A stretch of DNA of 64,000 nt, from positions 62,001-126,000 of the forward strand of contig JAHLLH010000003.1 in NCBI GenBank assembly GCA_020444265.1, given 5' to 3'. Below the pieces are notes generated by a model that did no database searches, was not told where the DNA came from, and was given only the letters and a program-made list of their open reading frames with translations. Shown here piece after piece: positions 16,114-26,800 of the stretch. The position numbers and the translations under genes are program-made. The DNA comes from a bacterium. GTDB taxonomy: Bacteria; Electryoneota; Electryoneia; Electryoneales; Electryoneaceae. Positions within the stretch are counted from its first letter, which is position 1; every line of letters starts with the position of its first letter.

Positions 16114-16159
16114 TAGGGGCAAAATGTGGCATAAAAGTGGGGGGCACACCTTGCCCCTA
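16114..16159. promoter_or_regulatory. Inverted repeat upstream of hsdM
   Basis: Nine-base perfect arms TAGGGGCAA and TTGCCCCTA are separated by 28 bases. It lies in the 259-base gap between the Rep-like gene and hsdM. It could terminate the upstream transcript or bind a regulator of the restriction operon; no T tract follows. I see no gene in the gap. Confidence 0.4.
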
Positions 16160-16302
16160 ACTCACCCCATTTCATAGCTTGCAAAATGCTTTTCGTGATC
16201 GGCCTTGAGCGATGAACTCTACATCCACTCGATGATCCCTCAAAGTCTGATTCCAACACGTTGCTGACACTGGCGCATACAAGAAATGAGGCGGGTTCTG
16301 AA

Positions 16303-18417
16303 ATGGCTCAGATGGAACATATCGAGGCAATCGAAAAACGGCTATGGAGCGCGGCGGACACTCTGAGGGCAAACTCCAATTATGCTAGCAACGAGTATTT
16401 CCTTCCCGTCATGGGCCTTGTTTTCCTTCGACACGCATATAGCCGCTACCTCGGCGTCAAGAATAGTATCGAGGCCAACCTGCCTACACGTGGTGGGAAG
16501 GCACGCCCCCTGACGAAAGAGGACTTCTCCCAGAAGAGCGCCATCTACCTGCAGCACAAAGCCCAGTTCGACACTCTCGTCGCTTTACCCGACAGCGCTG
16601 ACCGAGCGAAAGCCATCATCGAAGCGATGGAGTCGATCGAGTCGGACTACGAGAGCCTCCGGGGTGTCCTGCCCAAGAACGAGTACCAGGAGCTCGACAA
16701 CGATGTCCTCGGCCAACTCCTGCGCACTCTCAACCCAGACGAGCTCAAGCGCGTCTCGGGGGATGTCTTCGGTCGCATCTACGAGTACTTCCTGACCCAG
16801 TTTGCCGACCAGAAGGCTCACGATGGCGGCGAGTTCTTCACACCGATCTCGCTCGTCTCCTTGATCGCCAATGTCATCGAGCCTGAAAGTGGAACGGTGT
16901 TGGATCCCGCGTGTGGTTCCGGTGGTATGTTCGTCCAGAGCGCCCGTGTGGTGGAGCGGAAAGACGAGAACCCGACCGAGAAGCTTACGTTCTACGGGCT
17001 CGAGAAGAACGCTACCACAATCCGCCTTGCGAAGATGAACCTCGCCGTACATGGTCTCGAAGGCGACATCCAGAAGGCGATCACCTATTACGAGGATCCG
17101 CACGAGCTTCTGAACAAGGCCGACTTCGTGATGGCCAACCCGCCCTTCAACGTCGACGAGATCGACGCTGACAAGGTGAAGCGGGATCCTCGTTTGCCCT
17201 TTGGTTTACCGGGTGTGAACAAGAAGGAGAAGGTCAGCAACGGCAACTATATCTGGATCAGCTACTTCTACAGCTACCTGAACGAGCAGGGCCGTGCTGG
17301 CTTCGTCATGTCCTCCCAGGCATCGAGCGCGGGGCGCGACGAGGCGAAGGTCCGCCAGAAGCTGGTCGAGACGGGTGATGTGGATGTCATGGTCGCCATA
17401 CGTTCGAACTTCTTCTACACCCGCACCGTCCCCTGCGAGCTCTGGTTCCTGAACCGTGGCAAACCCGAGAAGCACCGGGACAAGGTGTTGATGATCGATG
17501 CGCGGAACATCTACCGCAAGGTCACACGCAAGATCTACGACTTCAGTCCTGAGCAGGAGCAGAACATCCTCGCTATCGTCTGGCTCTACCGGGGCCAGAC
17601 AGAACGTTACCTCGACCTCGTCGCGGGGTACAGCCTGCGCATGCTGGATGAGGCGGCAGGCTGTTTCTCGTCGCATGAAGACAACGGCTCATCCATCGAA
17701 CCCCTGCCCGATTTCATCCACTCGCTGGCAAGCCAGCGGAGTGCCCTCGATCCGTTCCTGAAGACGCTTGATGAGGACGCAGCCCATACCGAACCACTGA
17801 AGGAGCTGGTCGAGGCGGCTGCGACGTTCAACGCGGACGTCCAGAAGTTTCAGGCAACGATCACCGAGGAACAGACCGCTTGGAAGAACCAGAAGACCAG
17901 CAACGGCGAGCTCAAGAAAGCCGTCGACCGACTGGCACCCCTTGCAGAAACCAGCCGCAACTTGGTGAAGCAATCCGATCTGCTCTACAAGCTCGTCAGT
18001 CGCATCATCGAGATCTGCGAGACCGAGCTCGACGCCCGCGACAGCCATGTGTGGGAAAACTCCGCCATTACTCGCGCCCGCAAGGCAGCCGACGTGGCAC
18101 GCGCACTGGCCGTCGAGCAGCTCAAGCAGGTCCGCTACTTCTGGCGGCAGGGCCACTGGCTTACCGAACGCTTCCCGGATGCAGAGCTGCGCGACGTAGA
18201 AGGCTTGGTCAAGCTGGTAGAAAGAGCCGAGATCGAAGCCAACGACTGGTCCCTCACCCCGGGCCGTTATGTCGGCGTTGCCCCCGAGGAAGAGGACGAG
18301 GACTTCGACTTTGAAGAAACCCTGCGCGAGATCCATGTCGAGCTGAACGACCTCAACGACGAAGCTACGCGTCTAGCCAAGACAATTAATAAGAACTTCA
18401 AGGAATTGGGGATATGA
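16303..18417 (+). CDS. hsdM: Type I restriction system DNA methyltransferase subunit HsdM
   Basis: N6-adenine methyltransferase of a type I restriction-modification complex. The protein (704 residues) has the N-terminal HsdM helical domain (ANSNYASNEYFLPVMGLVFL), the SAM motif DPACGSGGMF (201-210) and catalytic NPPF (279-282), followed by FGLPGVNKKEKVSNGNYIW and a long helical C-terminal region of about 250 residues. That tail makes it longer than classic HsdM (about 500). ATG 16303 follows GAGG; a TTG at 16261 is in frame but unlikely. It overlaps hsdS by 4 bases (ATGA), and is the first gene of the restriction operon. Confidence 0.95.
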   Translation: MAQMEHIEAIEKRLWSAADTLRANSNYASNEYFLPVMGLVFLRHAYSRYLGVKNSIEANLPTRGGKARPLTKEDFSQKSAIYLQHKAQFDTLVALPDSADRAKAIIEAMESIESDYESLRGVLPKNEYQELDNDVLGQLLRTLNPDELKRVSGDVFGRIYEYFLTQFADQKAHDGGEFFTPISLVSLIANVIEPESGTVLDPACGSGGMFVQSARVVERKDENPTEKLTFYGLEKNATTIRLAKMNLAVHGLEGDIQKAITYYEDPHELLNKADFVMANPPFNVDEIDADKVKRDPRLPFGLPGVNKKEKVSNGNYIWISYFYSYLNEQGRAGFVMSSQASSAGRDEAKVRQKLVETGDVDVMVAIRSNFFYTRTVPCELWFLNRGKPEKHRDKVLMIDARNIYRKVTRKIYDFSPEQEQNILAIVWLYRGQTERYLDLVAGYSLRMLDEAAGCFSSHEDNGSSIEPLPDFIHSLASQRSALDPFLKTLDEDAAHTEPLKELVEAAATFNADVQKFQATITEEQTAWKNQKTSNGELKKAVDRLAPLAETSRNLVKQSDLLYKLVSRIIEICETELDARDSHVWENSAITRARKAADVARALAVEQLKQVRYFWRQGHWLTERFPDAELRDVEGLVKLVERAEIEANDWSLTPGRYVGVAPEEEDEDFDFEETLREIHVELNDLNDEATRLAKTINKNFKELGI

Positions 18418-19652
18418 TGTCAATACCAGGCGGATACTCAAGACGGCCGATACCCGATGTTATTTTCTACCAGGAAGGACCTGGTTTAAGGAAATGGCAA
18501 TGGGCTGAAGCTGGAATGAAGGTTATTAATGTAACCAATATACTTCGTGATGGTTCTGGAACGGTAGATACAACAAACACAGACAAGTACATTTCTCTCC
18601 TAGAATTCGAGGAACGCTACAAGCATTTCGCGGTTGAATTAGATGATATCGTAGTTGCTAGCTCTGGAAATACCTATGGAAAAGTGGGTCGGATAACGGA
18701 AGAAAATTTACCAGTGATGATGAATACGAGTGTAATTCGTTTTCATAGTCACAATAAAGACATTCTTGATGATGAGTACCTATACGCTTTTCTTCGCTCG
18801 ACGGATTTTAAGAATCAAATCCATCAATTTGTGATCGGGGGAGCACAACCTAATTTTGGGCCTTCTCATATAAAGAAAATGACTATACCGATGCCAAGTA
18901 TTGATTTACAGAGGAGAATAGGAAGAACAATAGCAAACTATGACCGTCTAATAGCGAACAATAAACGGCGGATACAGTTGCTGGAGGAGTCGGCGCGGCT
19001 GCTCTACAAGGAATGGTTCGTCCACCTCCGCTTCCCCGGCCACGAACACACCCCCATCCAAGACGGCATCCCCGAAGGCTGGGAGAAGAAAAGTGCCATC
19101 GAGGTTATGGATGTTCTTAGTGGCGGAACACCGAAGACATCGAATCCGTCTTATTGGAATGGTGAAATACCATTCTATACCCCGAAAGACTCAACTGATT
19201 TCGCCTATGCTCAGGACACTGAAAAAACCATAACTGATGCTGGATTAAAGAACTGCAACAGCAAGCTCTATCCGAAGGATACCGTATTCATCACTGCGCG
19301 AGGAACGGTTGGCAAGGTTAACTTAGCTCAACGCCCTATGGCGATGAACCAGTCCTGCTACGCTCTTGTCGCTCATCCACCTCTTAGCCAGCAGATTCTC
19401 TATTTCGCCATGGTGGATGGAGTAGAACAATTACGCAGCCGAGCAGTCGGTGCGGTCTTCGATGCCATCATTCGAGATACGTTCAAGATGATTCCTTTCG
19501 TTGTTCCCGACACAAGGTTAATCTCTGCCTTCACAGAGCATGTATCACCCATTCTCGCGCAGATAGATACCTTGTCCACCCAAATTCGAAACCTCCGAGA
19601 TGCTCGCGATCTCCTCCTCCCCAAACTAATGAACGGAGAAATCCAGCCATGA
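18414..19652 (+). CDS. hsdS: Type I restriction system specificity subunit HsdS
   Basis: Chooses the DNA target of the type I complex through two target-recognition domains. The 412 residues read as TRD1 (about 1-165, ending in NFGPSHIKKMTIPMPS), a central helix with DRLIANNKRRIQLLEESARLLYKEWF trimmed here to its key part LLEESARLLYKEWF, TRD2 (about 225-370, with LSGGTPKTSNPSYW), and a final helix. The TRD1 coding part is visibly AT-rich while the central helix (about 18960-19085) is GC-rich, which shows domain exchange. It overlaps hsdM and the following ATPase gene by 4 bases each. Confidence 0.95.
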   Translation: MMSIPGGYSRRPIPDVIFYQEGPGLRKWQWAEAGMKVINVTNILRDGSGTVDTTNTDKYISLLEFEERYKHFAVELDDIVVASSGNTYGKVGRITEENLPVMMNTSVIRFHSHNKDILDDEYLYAFLRSTDFKNQIHQFVIGGAQPNFGPSHIKKMTIPMPSIDLQRRIGRTIANYDRLIANNKRRIQLLEESARLLYKEWFVHLRFPGHEHTPIQDGIPEGWEKKSAIEVMDVLSGGTPKTSNPSYWNGEIPFYTPKDSTDFAYAQDTEKTITDAGLKNCNSKLYPKDTVFITARGTVGKVNLAQRPMAMNQSCYALVAHPPLSQQILYFAMVDGVEQLRSRAVGAVFDAIIRDTFKMIPFVVPDTRLISAFTEHVSPILAQIDTLSTQIRNLRDARDLLLPKLMNGEIQP

Positions 19653-21697
19653 GTAGCATGAATACCAATCTTGCCGGTCGGCTACGCAATACCAATCTAC
19701 CCTACAGTCATGGACTGGCCCCTCTATTCGAAGCCGTCGTGAACTCCATTCACGCCATTGACGAGGCGAAACTATCCCTTGGCGATGGACGGATCACCGT
19801 CGAGATCGTCCGAGACAAGCAGGAATCGCTGAAGCCAGAAGAAAAGTCGCCCGGGCGTGAACCTACTCCCGACATCCTGAACTTCAAGATCACGGACAAT
19901 GGTATCGGTTTCGACGAAAAAAACATGACTTCGTTCATGACGCTGGACAGTGATCATAAGGCTCATATTGGTGGACGTGGAGTTGGGCGGTTATTGTGGC
20001 TGAAAGCCTTCGATAGTGTCAGCGTGGAAAGCGTTTACCTCGGGGATGATGGAGATTTGAAGCGTCGCAAGTTCCAGTTCAATGAGCAAACTGGAGTCTC
20101 CAGCGAAGATCCCAAATCTGCAGCAGAAGGAAGTGTCCGTTCGACTATCGTCCAGCTCTCCTACTTCAAAGCGAGATATCGCGATGCGTCCAGGAAACAA
20201 ACAGACATCATCGCCCGCAATATTCTTGAACACTGCTTGTGGTATTTCATCCGACCAGGTGGCGCGCCGCAGATCACTGTGCATGATGAGGAGAATACAA
20301 TCAGGTTGGATGACCTGTACGAGGAAGTGATACACGCCGACGCGACGAGCAAAACGATCACGATAAAAGGAGAAGAGTTTGATCTAACCCATGTTCGCCT
20401 CGAGTCTATGATTTCGAAGAAACACTATGTGGCTTATGGTGCTGACAGTCGACTGGTGCTTGAAGAACACCTCCGTGGTAAAATTCCCGGTTTATTCGGC
20501 GCACTGAAGGACGACGAGGGTGAATTCATCTATGCCTGCTATGTAGCATCCAAATTCCTGGATTCACATGTACGTTCTGAGCGAACTGAATTTGATATAC
20601 CTGAGGAATCTCTTGGGCTTCTTGAGGGAGTAGAACTGACCTGGCCTAAAATCCAAGAAGGGGTCAGGAAGGAAATAGTCGAGCACTTGCAAGACTATCT
20701 GGACGAGAATAAAAAGCAGGGCAAAGCCCGGGTTGAGGAATTTGTCGCCCAAAAAGCTCCACGCTACCGACCTATCTTAAAACACATACCAGAAGATGAT
20801 CTCGCGGTCGACCCGGAGATGTCCGACAAGGATCTGGACATGACTCTGCACCGGCACCTGTCTGATATCGAGAACAAGATGTTGGAAGAAGGCCACGATA
20901 TCATGCACCCAAAAAAGGAAGAGAACTTCCCTGATTACAAGCGTCGTGTAGCGGAATACCTGAAGCGTGCTGGGGAGTTGAAGCAGTCCGACCTGGCTAA
21001 CTATGTGTCTCATAGGAAGGTGATTCTTGATCTGTTGGCCGTCGCCGTGCAGCGAAAAGACGATGGTACGTACAACAGGGAAGACATCATTCACAATCTG
21101 ATCATGCCGATGGGTGAGGATTCGAATGGCGTGATGTTCGAAAGCACTAACCTGTGGATTATCGACGAGAGTCTGGCATTCCACGACTACCTGGCTTCTG
21201 ATAAGCAGATCAGGAAAATGCCAATATCAGATTCCGAAGATCAAAAGGAACCGGATATAGTCGCGTTGAACGTCTATGACAATCCAATGCTGGTTGCAGA
21301 GGGTGAACGGCTCCCGCTAGCGGCGATCCAAGTTGTAGAAATCAAGAAGCCGATGCGCAACGATGCCCAAGAAGGGGAGGAAAAAGACCCCATCGAACAA
21401 GCATTGGGCTACCTGAAGAGAATCCGCAAGGGTGAGGTGACAACGGCAACTGGCCGACCGATCCCACAATCTGATAGTATTCCGGGGTTCTGTTACGTCC
21501 TAGCGGATCTCACTCCCAAGGTTAAAGAACGGTGTCTAATTCATGACGCAATTCGTACCAGCGACGGGCTAGGGTATTTCTTCTATCACAAAGGTCTGAA
21601 TGCGTATGTGGAGATCATTTCCTTCGACCGGCTCGTGAATCTGGCGAAGGAGCGGAACCGTGCGTTTTTCGACAAGCTGGGGCTGCCAACGAATTAG
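19649..21697 (+). CDS. GHKL ATPase with C-terminal PD-(D/E)XK-like domain
   Basis: The 682-residue protein starts with a Hsp90/MutL/MORC-type ATP-binding fold: N-box LFEAVVNSIHAI (E28, N32), Mg/adenine motif ITDNGIGFDEKN (D83-G87) and the lid GGRGVGRLLWLKAF (108-121). A long middle part follows. Near the end, DIVALN (D536) and VVEIKKP (E563-x-K565) fit the PD-(D/E)XK nuclease pattern, followed by DPIEQALGYLKRI. MutL/MORC-like ATPases linked to restriction systems have been described; this looks like such a protein with its own nuclease-like end. It is translationally coupled to hsdS (ATGA), so it is probably part of the restriction operon. Role (extra restriction, DNA loading or alternative effector) is inferred. 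Confidence 0.8.
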   Translation: MSSMNTNLAGRLRNTNLPYSHGLAPLFEAVVNSIHAIDEAKLSLGDGRITVEIVRDKQESLKPEEKSPGREPTPDILNFKITDNGIGFDEKNMTSFMTLDSDHKAHIGGRGVGRLLWLKAFDSVSVESVYLGDDGDLKRRKFQFNEQTGVSSEDPKSAAEGSVRSTIVQLSYFKARYRDASRKQTDIIARNILEHCLWYFIRPGGAPQITVHDEENTIRLDDLYEEVIHADATSKTITIKGEEFDLTHVRLESMISKKHYVAYGADSRLVLEEHLRGKIPGLFGALKDDEGEFIYACYVASKFLDSHVRSERTEFDIPEESLGLLEGVELTWPKIQEGVRKEIVEHLQDYLDENKKQGKARVEEFVAQKAPRYRPILKHIPEDDLAVDPEMSDKDLDMTLHRHLSDIENKMLEEGHDIMHPKKEENFPDYKRRVAEYLKRAGELKQSDLANYVSHRKVILDLLAVAVQRKDDGTYNREDIIHNLIMPMGEDSNGVMFESTNLWIIDESLAFHDYLASDKQIRKMPISDSEDQKEPDIVALNVYDNPMLVAEGERLPLAAIQVVEIKKPMRNDAQEGEEKDPIEQALGYLKRIRKGEVTTATGRPIPQSDSIPGFCYVLADLTPKVKERCLIHDAIRTSDGLGYFFYHKGLNAYVEIISFDRLVNLAKERNRAFFDKLGLPTN

Positions 21698-21714
21698 GAT
21701 GGAAGGTACATAGA

Positions 21715-23859
21715 ATGAAAGAGCGTGCAACTCTAGAAGATGTATTCAATCGTAGCATCTTTCGTATCCCCGACTATCAGCGGGGGTACGCCTGGAAGGA
21801 GAAACAGTATAAGGATTTCTGGGAAGATCTGATCAACCTGCAGGATGGTCGCTCTCACTATACTGGTCTACTTACACTGAAGAGAATCGACCCAGATACC
21901 ATTAGCGAGGCAGATGACGAGTTCTGGCTCATCAACGACCAGCAGTATGAGATGTTTCACATCGTTGATGGTCAGCAGCGTCTGACAACCTTCATCGTTT
22001 TCATCAAAGCACTTCTCGATTTCTACATGGAGCTCGAGAAGAATCGTGATAAAGAGCCGGATGAGGTGTACGTCAAGGGGACAGTCACCGCGAGCGCTAT
22101 CACCGAACGTTTCCTCTATAAGTACAAACCACCGCAGAACCTGTTTCGGACATATAAGTTCGGCTACGTGAAAGACACACCGAGTGATGAGTTTTTCCGG
22201 TACGACGTGCTTGATGAGGAGGGCCCCGGAACTGTTCAGAAGTCGTTCTACACCCTGAATCTCAAGAATGCGCTGACCTTCTTCAAGAAGCAGATCGAAG
22301 CCCTTTACGAGACCGAAGGCGAAGATGGTCTCAAGAACATTTACAGGAAGCTGACCTCAAATCTCCTCTTCAACATCTATACAATTCACGATGAATTTGA
22401 TGAGTTTGTGACATTCGAGACGATGAACAACCGGGGAAAGAAGCTATCGGACCTCGAACTACTGAAGAACCGCCTGATCTACCTGACCACTCTCTATGGG
22501 TGTGACCAGCTCAAGGTAGCTGAACTGCGAAAACTCCGGGAACGGATCAACGACACGTGGAAAGAGGTCTACTACCAGCTAGGTAGAAACCCAAGCAAAC
22601 CTCTGAATGACGACGACTTCCTGCGCGCACACTGGATCATGTATTTCACCTACTCGAGGAAAACCGGTCAAGACTACATTCAGTTCCTGCTCGACAAGTA
22701 CTTCTCTCCACAACAGGTTCACGAGAAAGTTGTGATCCAGGTCGAGCTTGAGGAGGCTGAAGAGCAGCGATCAGGGTTAGGTTTTGACGATGATGACGAT
22801 TTTTCTGAACAGGCTCTGGAGAATTCCGTAGAAAGGGAGGTTTCCAATCTTACCCCCGAGAACATCAGGGACTATGTGAACAGCCTTAAAGAATCTGCGC
22901 AACACTGGTTCTGTGCACACTACCCACGATTGGCCAATTCACTTCCCTCTGAAGAAATCGAAGCCATTGAGAAGCTGAACCGAATCGGGATGGGGTATTT
23001 CCCGCCCCTGGTGATGTCGATCTTGAAGAATGTGTCAGACTCTGCGAAACGCGTGAAAGCCATTCAAAGCATCGAGCGATTCATCTTCCTTGCTTTCCGA
23101 ATCGGCGGGGCACGTGGAAACTATCGAAGCAGCGAATACTATGGAGAAGCCCGGAAGCTGGATTTGGGCAAATCGACAATTGAATCCATCATTGACAGCT
23201 TCGAACCCAACCTCAGCTACCTGGTCAGTGAAGAGGGCATCATCAATGCCACGTACTTCTACACGTATCTGCAGAAGAAGTTCAAGGATAAAGAGGGGTA
23301 CTATGCATGGTACGGATTACGGTATTTCCTCTATGAATATGAGCTAGACCTCCTGAGCGACAGCATCCAGCAGAAAGTCACTTGGGACTCGCTACTGAAG
23401 ACGCCACGGGAATATCTCTCCATCGAGCATATCTGCCCTCAGAGTATGCCTGAGCATTGGCAAAAAGTGTTCTCGGGGGTTCCAGAGGACCACTACCACT
23501 TGTACTACGGTTCACTCGGCAACCTGCTCTTGCTCTCCTCTTCTATCAACTCCTCTCTACAGAACGACAGTTACGAGAGCAAGCTCCACCCAAAATTTGA
23601 CGGCGATGGTAGGCGAAAGAGGACTGGCTATTCCGACGGTTCTCATTCGGAGATCGAAGTCGCCAGGTTGTACAGCCAGTGGGGCCCGGAAGAAATTCGG
23701 GATCGTGGCATGCGGCTCCTGTCATTCATGGAGCGTCGGTGGGGTTTCCGCTTCCGCGACGAGGAGACGAAAGAATCGTTTCTGTTTCAACCTACTGAAC
23801 AGGGCGAGGAGGATGAGGTAGGCCGTCCTGAAAGTACAAGCGGCATGGAGAATGCCTGA
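21715..23859 (+). CDS. GmrSD-like protein (DUF262 plus DUF1524)
   Basis: The 714-residue protein joins two domains known from the type IV restriction enzyme GmrSD. The N-terminal DUF262 domain has FRIPDYQRGYAWKEKQY and IVDGQQRLTTF (84-93, ParB-like nucleotide-handling motif), and NRGKKLSDLELLKN further on. The C-terminal DUF1524 HNH-type nuclease has SIEHICPQS (E571, H572) and GSLGNLLLLSSSIN. GmrSD enzymes cut DNA with glucosylated or otherwise modified bases. Lying between hsdS and hsdR, with a 17-base gap before it and a 1-base overlap after it (TGATG), it would complement type I restriction, which modified phage DNA can escape. Confidence 0.88.
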   Translation: MKERATLEDVFNRSIFRIPDYQRGYAWKEKQYKDFWEDLINLQDGRSHYTGLLTLKRIDPDTISEADDEFWLINDQQYEMFHIVDGQQRLTTFIVFIKALLDFYMELEKNRDKEPDEVYVKGTVTASAITERFLYKYKPPQNLFRTYKFGYVKDTPSDEFFRYDVLDEEGPGTVQKSFYTLNLKNALTFFKKQIEALYETEGEDGLKNIYRKLTSNLLFNIYTIHDEFDEFVTFETMNNRGKKLSDLELLKNRLIYLTTLYGCDQLKVAELRKLRERINDTWKEVYYQLGRNPSKPLNDDDFLRAHWIMYFTYSRKTGQDYIQFLLDKYFSPQQVHEKVVIQVELEEAEEQRSGLGFDDDDDFSEQALENSVEREVSNLTPENIRDYVNSLKESAQHWFCAHYPRLANSLPSEEIEAIEKLNRIGMGYFPPLVMSILKNVSDSAKRVKAIQSIERFIFLAFRIGGARGNYRSSEYYGEARKLDLGKSTIESIIDSFEPNLSYLVSEEGIINATYFYTYLQKKFKDKEGYYAWYGLRYFLYEYELDLLSDSIQQKVTWDSLLKTPREYLSIEHICPQSMPEHWQKVFSGVPEDHYHLYYGSLGNLLLLSSSINSSLQNDSYESKLHPKFDGDGRRKRTGYSDGSHSEIEVARLYSQWGPEEIRDRGMRLLSFMERRWGFRFRDEETKESFLFQPTEQGEEDEVGRPESTSGMENA

Positions 23860-26800
23860 TGCCCGCCTACACTGAAGACACACTCGTCCAGCAGACGACA
23901 GCCGACTACCTGGAGCAGGAGCTCGGCTGGGAGTCGGTGTATGCTTACAACCACGAGGACTTCGGGCCGGACAGCTTGCTGGGGCGGGAGTCGGACCGTG
24001 AGGTTGTGCTGACTCGTACTCTCCGTGCCAAGATCGAGGTGCTGAACCCTGGACTGCCTGCGACTGCCTATGAAGACGCTGTCCGCAAGATTGTGACCGT
24101 ATCTGCGTCACAAACCCTGGCTGCTACCAACCGCGAGAAGTACCAGCTGATCAAGGATGGCGTTCAGGTTTCCTTCCGTAACGCTGAGGGTGAGCGTGTG
24201 CGTGAACGGCTCCGGGTCTTTGATTTCAATGACGCGCTGAACAACGATTTCCTCTGCGTGCGTGAGCTGTGGATGAGAGGTGACCTCTATCGCCGCCGTG
24301 CGGACATCGTCGGGTTCGTGAATGGCCTCCCCCTGCTCTTCATGGAGCTGAAGAACATCAACCGGGATATCCGTGCAGCCCACCATCAGATCTTCCATGA
24401 CTACATGGACACGGTAACCCATTTCTTCCATCACAACGCAGTGATCGTGCTCGCGAACGGTGTAGATGCTAAACTCGGGTCGCTCACCAGTCGCTACGAG
24501 CATTTCCACGAGTGGAAACGTCTCGATGAGGAGGATCCGGGTGCCGTGGACATGGAGACGTTGCTGAAGGGTATCTGCGACAAGCGCAACTTCATGGATC
24601 TGATCGAGAACTTCATTCTCTTCGATGAGTCTGCGGGTGAACCTAGAAAGATCCTTGCCCGCAACCACCAGTACCTCGGTGTCAATCGCGCTGTTGAGGC
24701 TGTGAAGAATCGTGAAGACAGGAAGGGAAAGCTAGGCGTATTCTGGCATACCCAGGGCGCAGGGAAAAGCTATTCGATGGTCATGTTCACGAGAAAGGTA
24801 CACCGCAAGATCGGCGGGAATTTCACCTTCCTCGTCCTGACGGACCGCGATGACCTGGACACACAGATATACAAGACTTTCGCCGGATGCGGCGTGGTCG
24901 ACAATGATCGAGATCCTTGCCGGGCGTCCAGCGGCGAGCATCTCAGCACACTTCTTGCCCAGCACAAGTCACACGTCTTCTCCCTGATTCAGAAGTTCAA
25001 TCAGAATGTGGCACCAGGAGAGAGCTACTCGCAGCGTAACGACATCATCGTCATCACCGATGAAGCCCATCGCACACAGTACGGTACGCTGGCGCTCAAC
25101 ATGCGCAACGCTCTCCCCAACGCCAGCTATATAGGGTTTACGGGGACGCCGCTGTTCAAGGACGACGAGATCACGCGCCGTGTCTTCGGTGATTATATCT
25201 CAACCTATGACTTCCAGCGTGCGGTCGAAGACAAAGCAACTGTCCCCCTCTACTACGATGCTCGCGGCGACAAACTCGGTGTGGCGATCGGCGACCTGAA
25301 CGATCGGATCGCAGAGAAGCTCGAGGAAATCGAAACGGATGATATTGATGTCGAGCAGCGGTTGGAGAAAGAACTAAAGCGCGACTATCACATTATCACA
25401 GCCGAGAAACGTCTTGACCAGGTTGCCCGAGATTTTGTGCGTCACTACTCGACATCTTGGGAGACCGGCAAGGCCATGGTGATCTGCATCGACAAGATCA
25501 CGTGTGTTCGCATGTACAACCTGGTTGCCAAGTATTGGGCTGAAAGAATTGCTGCCCTAGAGGCCGAGCTTCCCTCTGCGACGGATGAGCAGGACGAACT
25601 GTACCGGTTGCGACAGCTGGCATGGATGCGGCAAACACGTTCAGCTGTGGTGGTCAGCGAAGAACAGGGTGAGGTTGACAAGTTCCGCAAGTGGGATCTG
25701 GACATCACACCGCACCGGCGCCTGATCAAAGAAGGCATCGACCTGCCAGAAGAGATGCGACAGCAGCCGCAGTTCCAGAACATGCAGCGTTTGTCGCTGG
25801 ATGAAGCATTCAAGGCTGAGGAGCACCCCTTCCGTATCGCGATTGTCTGCGCGATGTGGTTGACGGGGTTTGATGTACCCAGCCTCGCAACCCTCTACTT
25901 GGACAAACCCCTCAAAGCGCACACACTGATGCAGGCGATTGCACGTGCGAACCGCGTGAACGAGGGGAAGAACAACGGGATGATCGTCGACTACTGCGGC
26001 ATCCTGAAGAACCTTCGGAAGGCGCTGGCCACGTTTGCCGGAGAAGGCGCTGGTGGACATGGCGGTGATGATGAGATCGAACCAGCCAAGCCCGATGAAG
26101 AGCTGCTGGCTGACTTGGAAGAGGCTATCAGCCTGGCACGGACCTTCCTCTCGGACCGCAGCACATCGCTTGATGACATCATCCAACAAACAGGGTTCGC
26201 TCGCAACGCTGCGATCCTTGCAGCGAAAGAAGCGGCAAACGAGAATGACGAGACTCGTAAACGCTTCGAGATCATGTGCAGGGCTGTGTTCACGAAATTC
26301 AAAGCCTGCATCACCGTGGATGGAGTGAACGCCTTTCGTCAGGACTACGAGGCAATCAACATTGTCTATAAGAGTCTCCAACGCGATCGTGAACAGGCTG
26401 ACATCACCGATATCATCCGCCAACTGCACCGAGTTGTAGACGACGCGATCGATACGCACGCTGATGGTGCGGACGAAGATTCGGAAGTCTATGACATCAG
26501 CAAGATTGACTTCGACCGATTGCGTCAGGAGTTCGAGCGCAGCACTTCCAAACGTACTACGGTGCAAAACCTCAAGACTGCTGTTGAACAACGTCTCCAG
26601 AAATTGCTGCAGCAGAATCCCTTGCGCACCAATTTCCAGGCTCACTACGAAGAGATTGTCGAAGAGTACAATCGCGAGAAGGACCGCGCCACCATCGAAA
26701 AGACCTTCGAGGCACTCCTCCTGTTTGTGGACGAGATGGGGCAGGAGGAGAGTCGCGCCCTCCGTGAGGGACTCAACGAGGAATCCCTAGCCCTGTTCGA

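Noticed and set aside
17689-18336. 215-codon minus-strand frame inside hsdM
   Set aside because: Antisense shadow of the helical end of HsdM.
25641-26645. 334-codon minus-strand frame inside hsdR
   Set aside because: Antisense shadow of the HsdR gene, explained by high GC and codon pattern.
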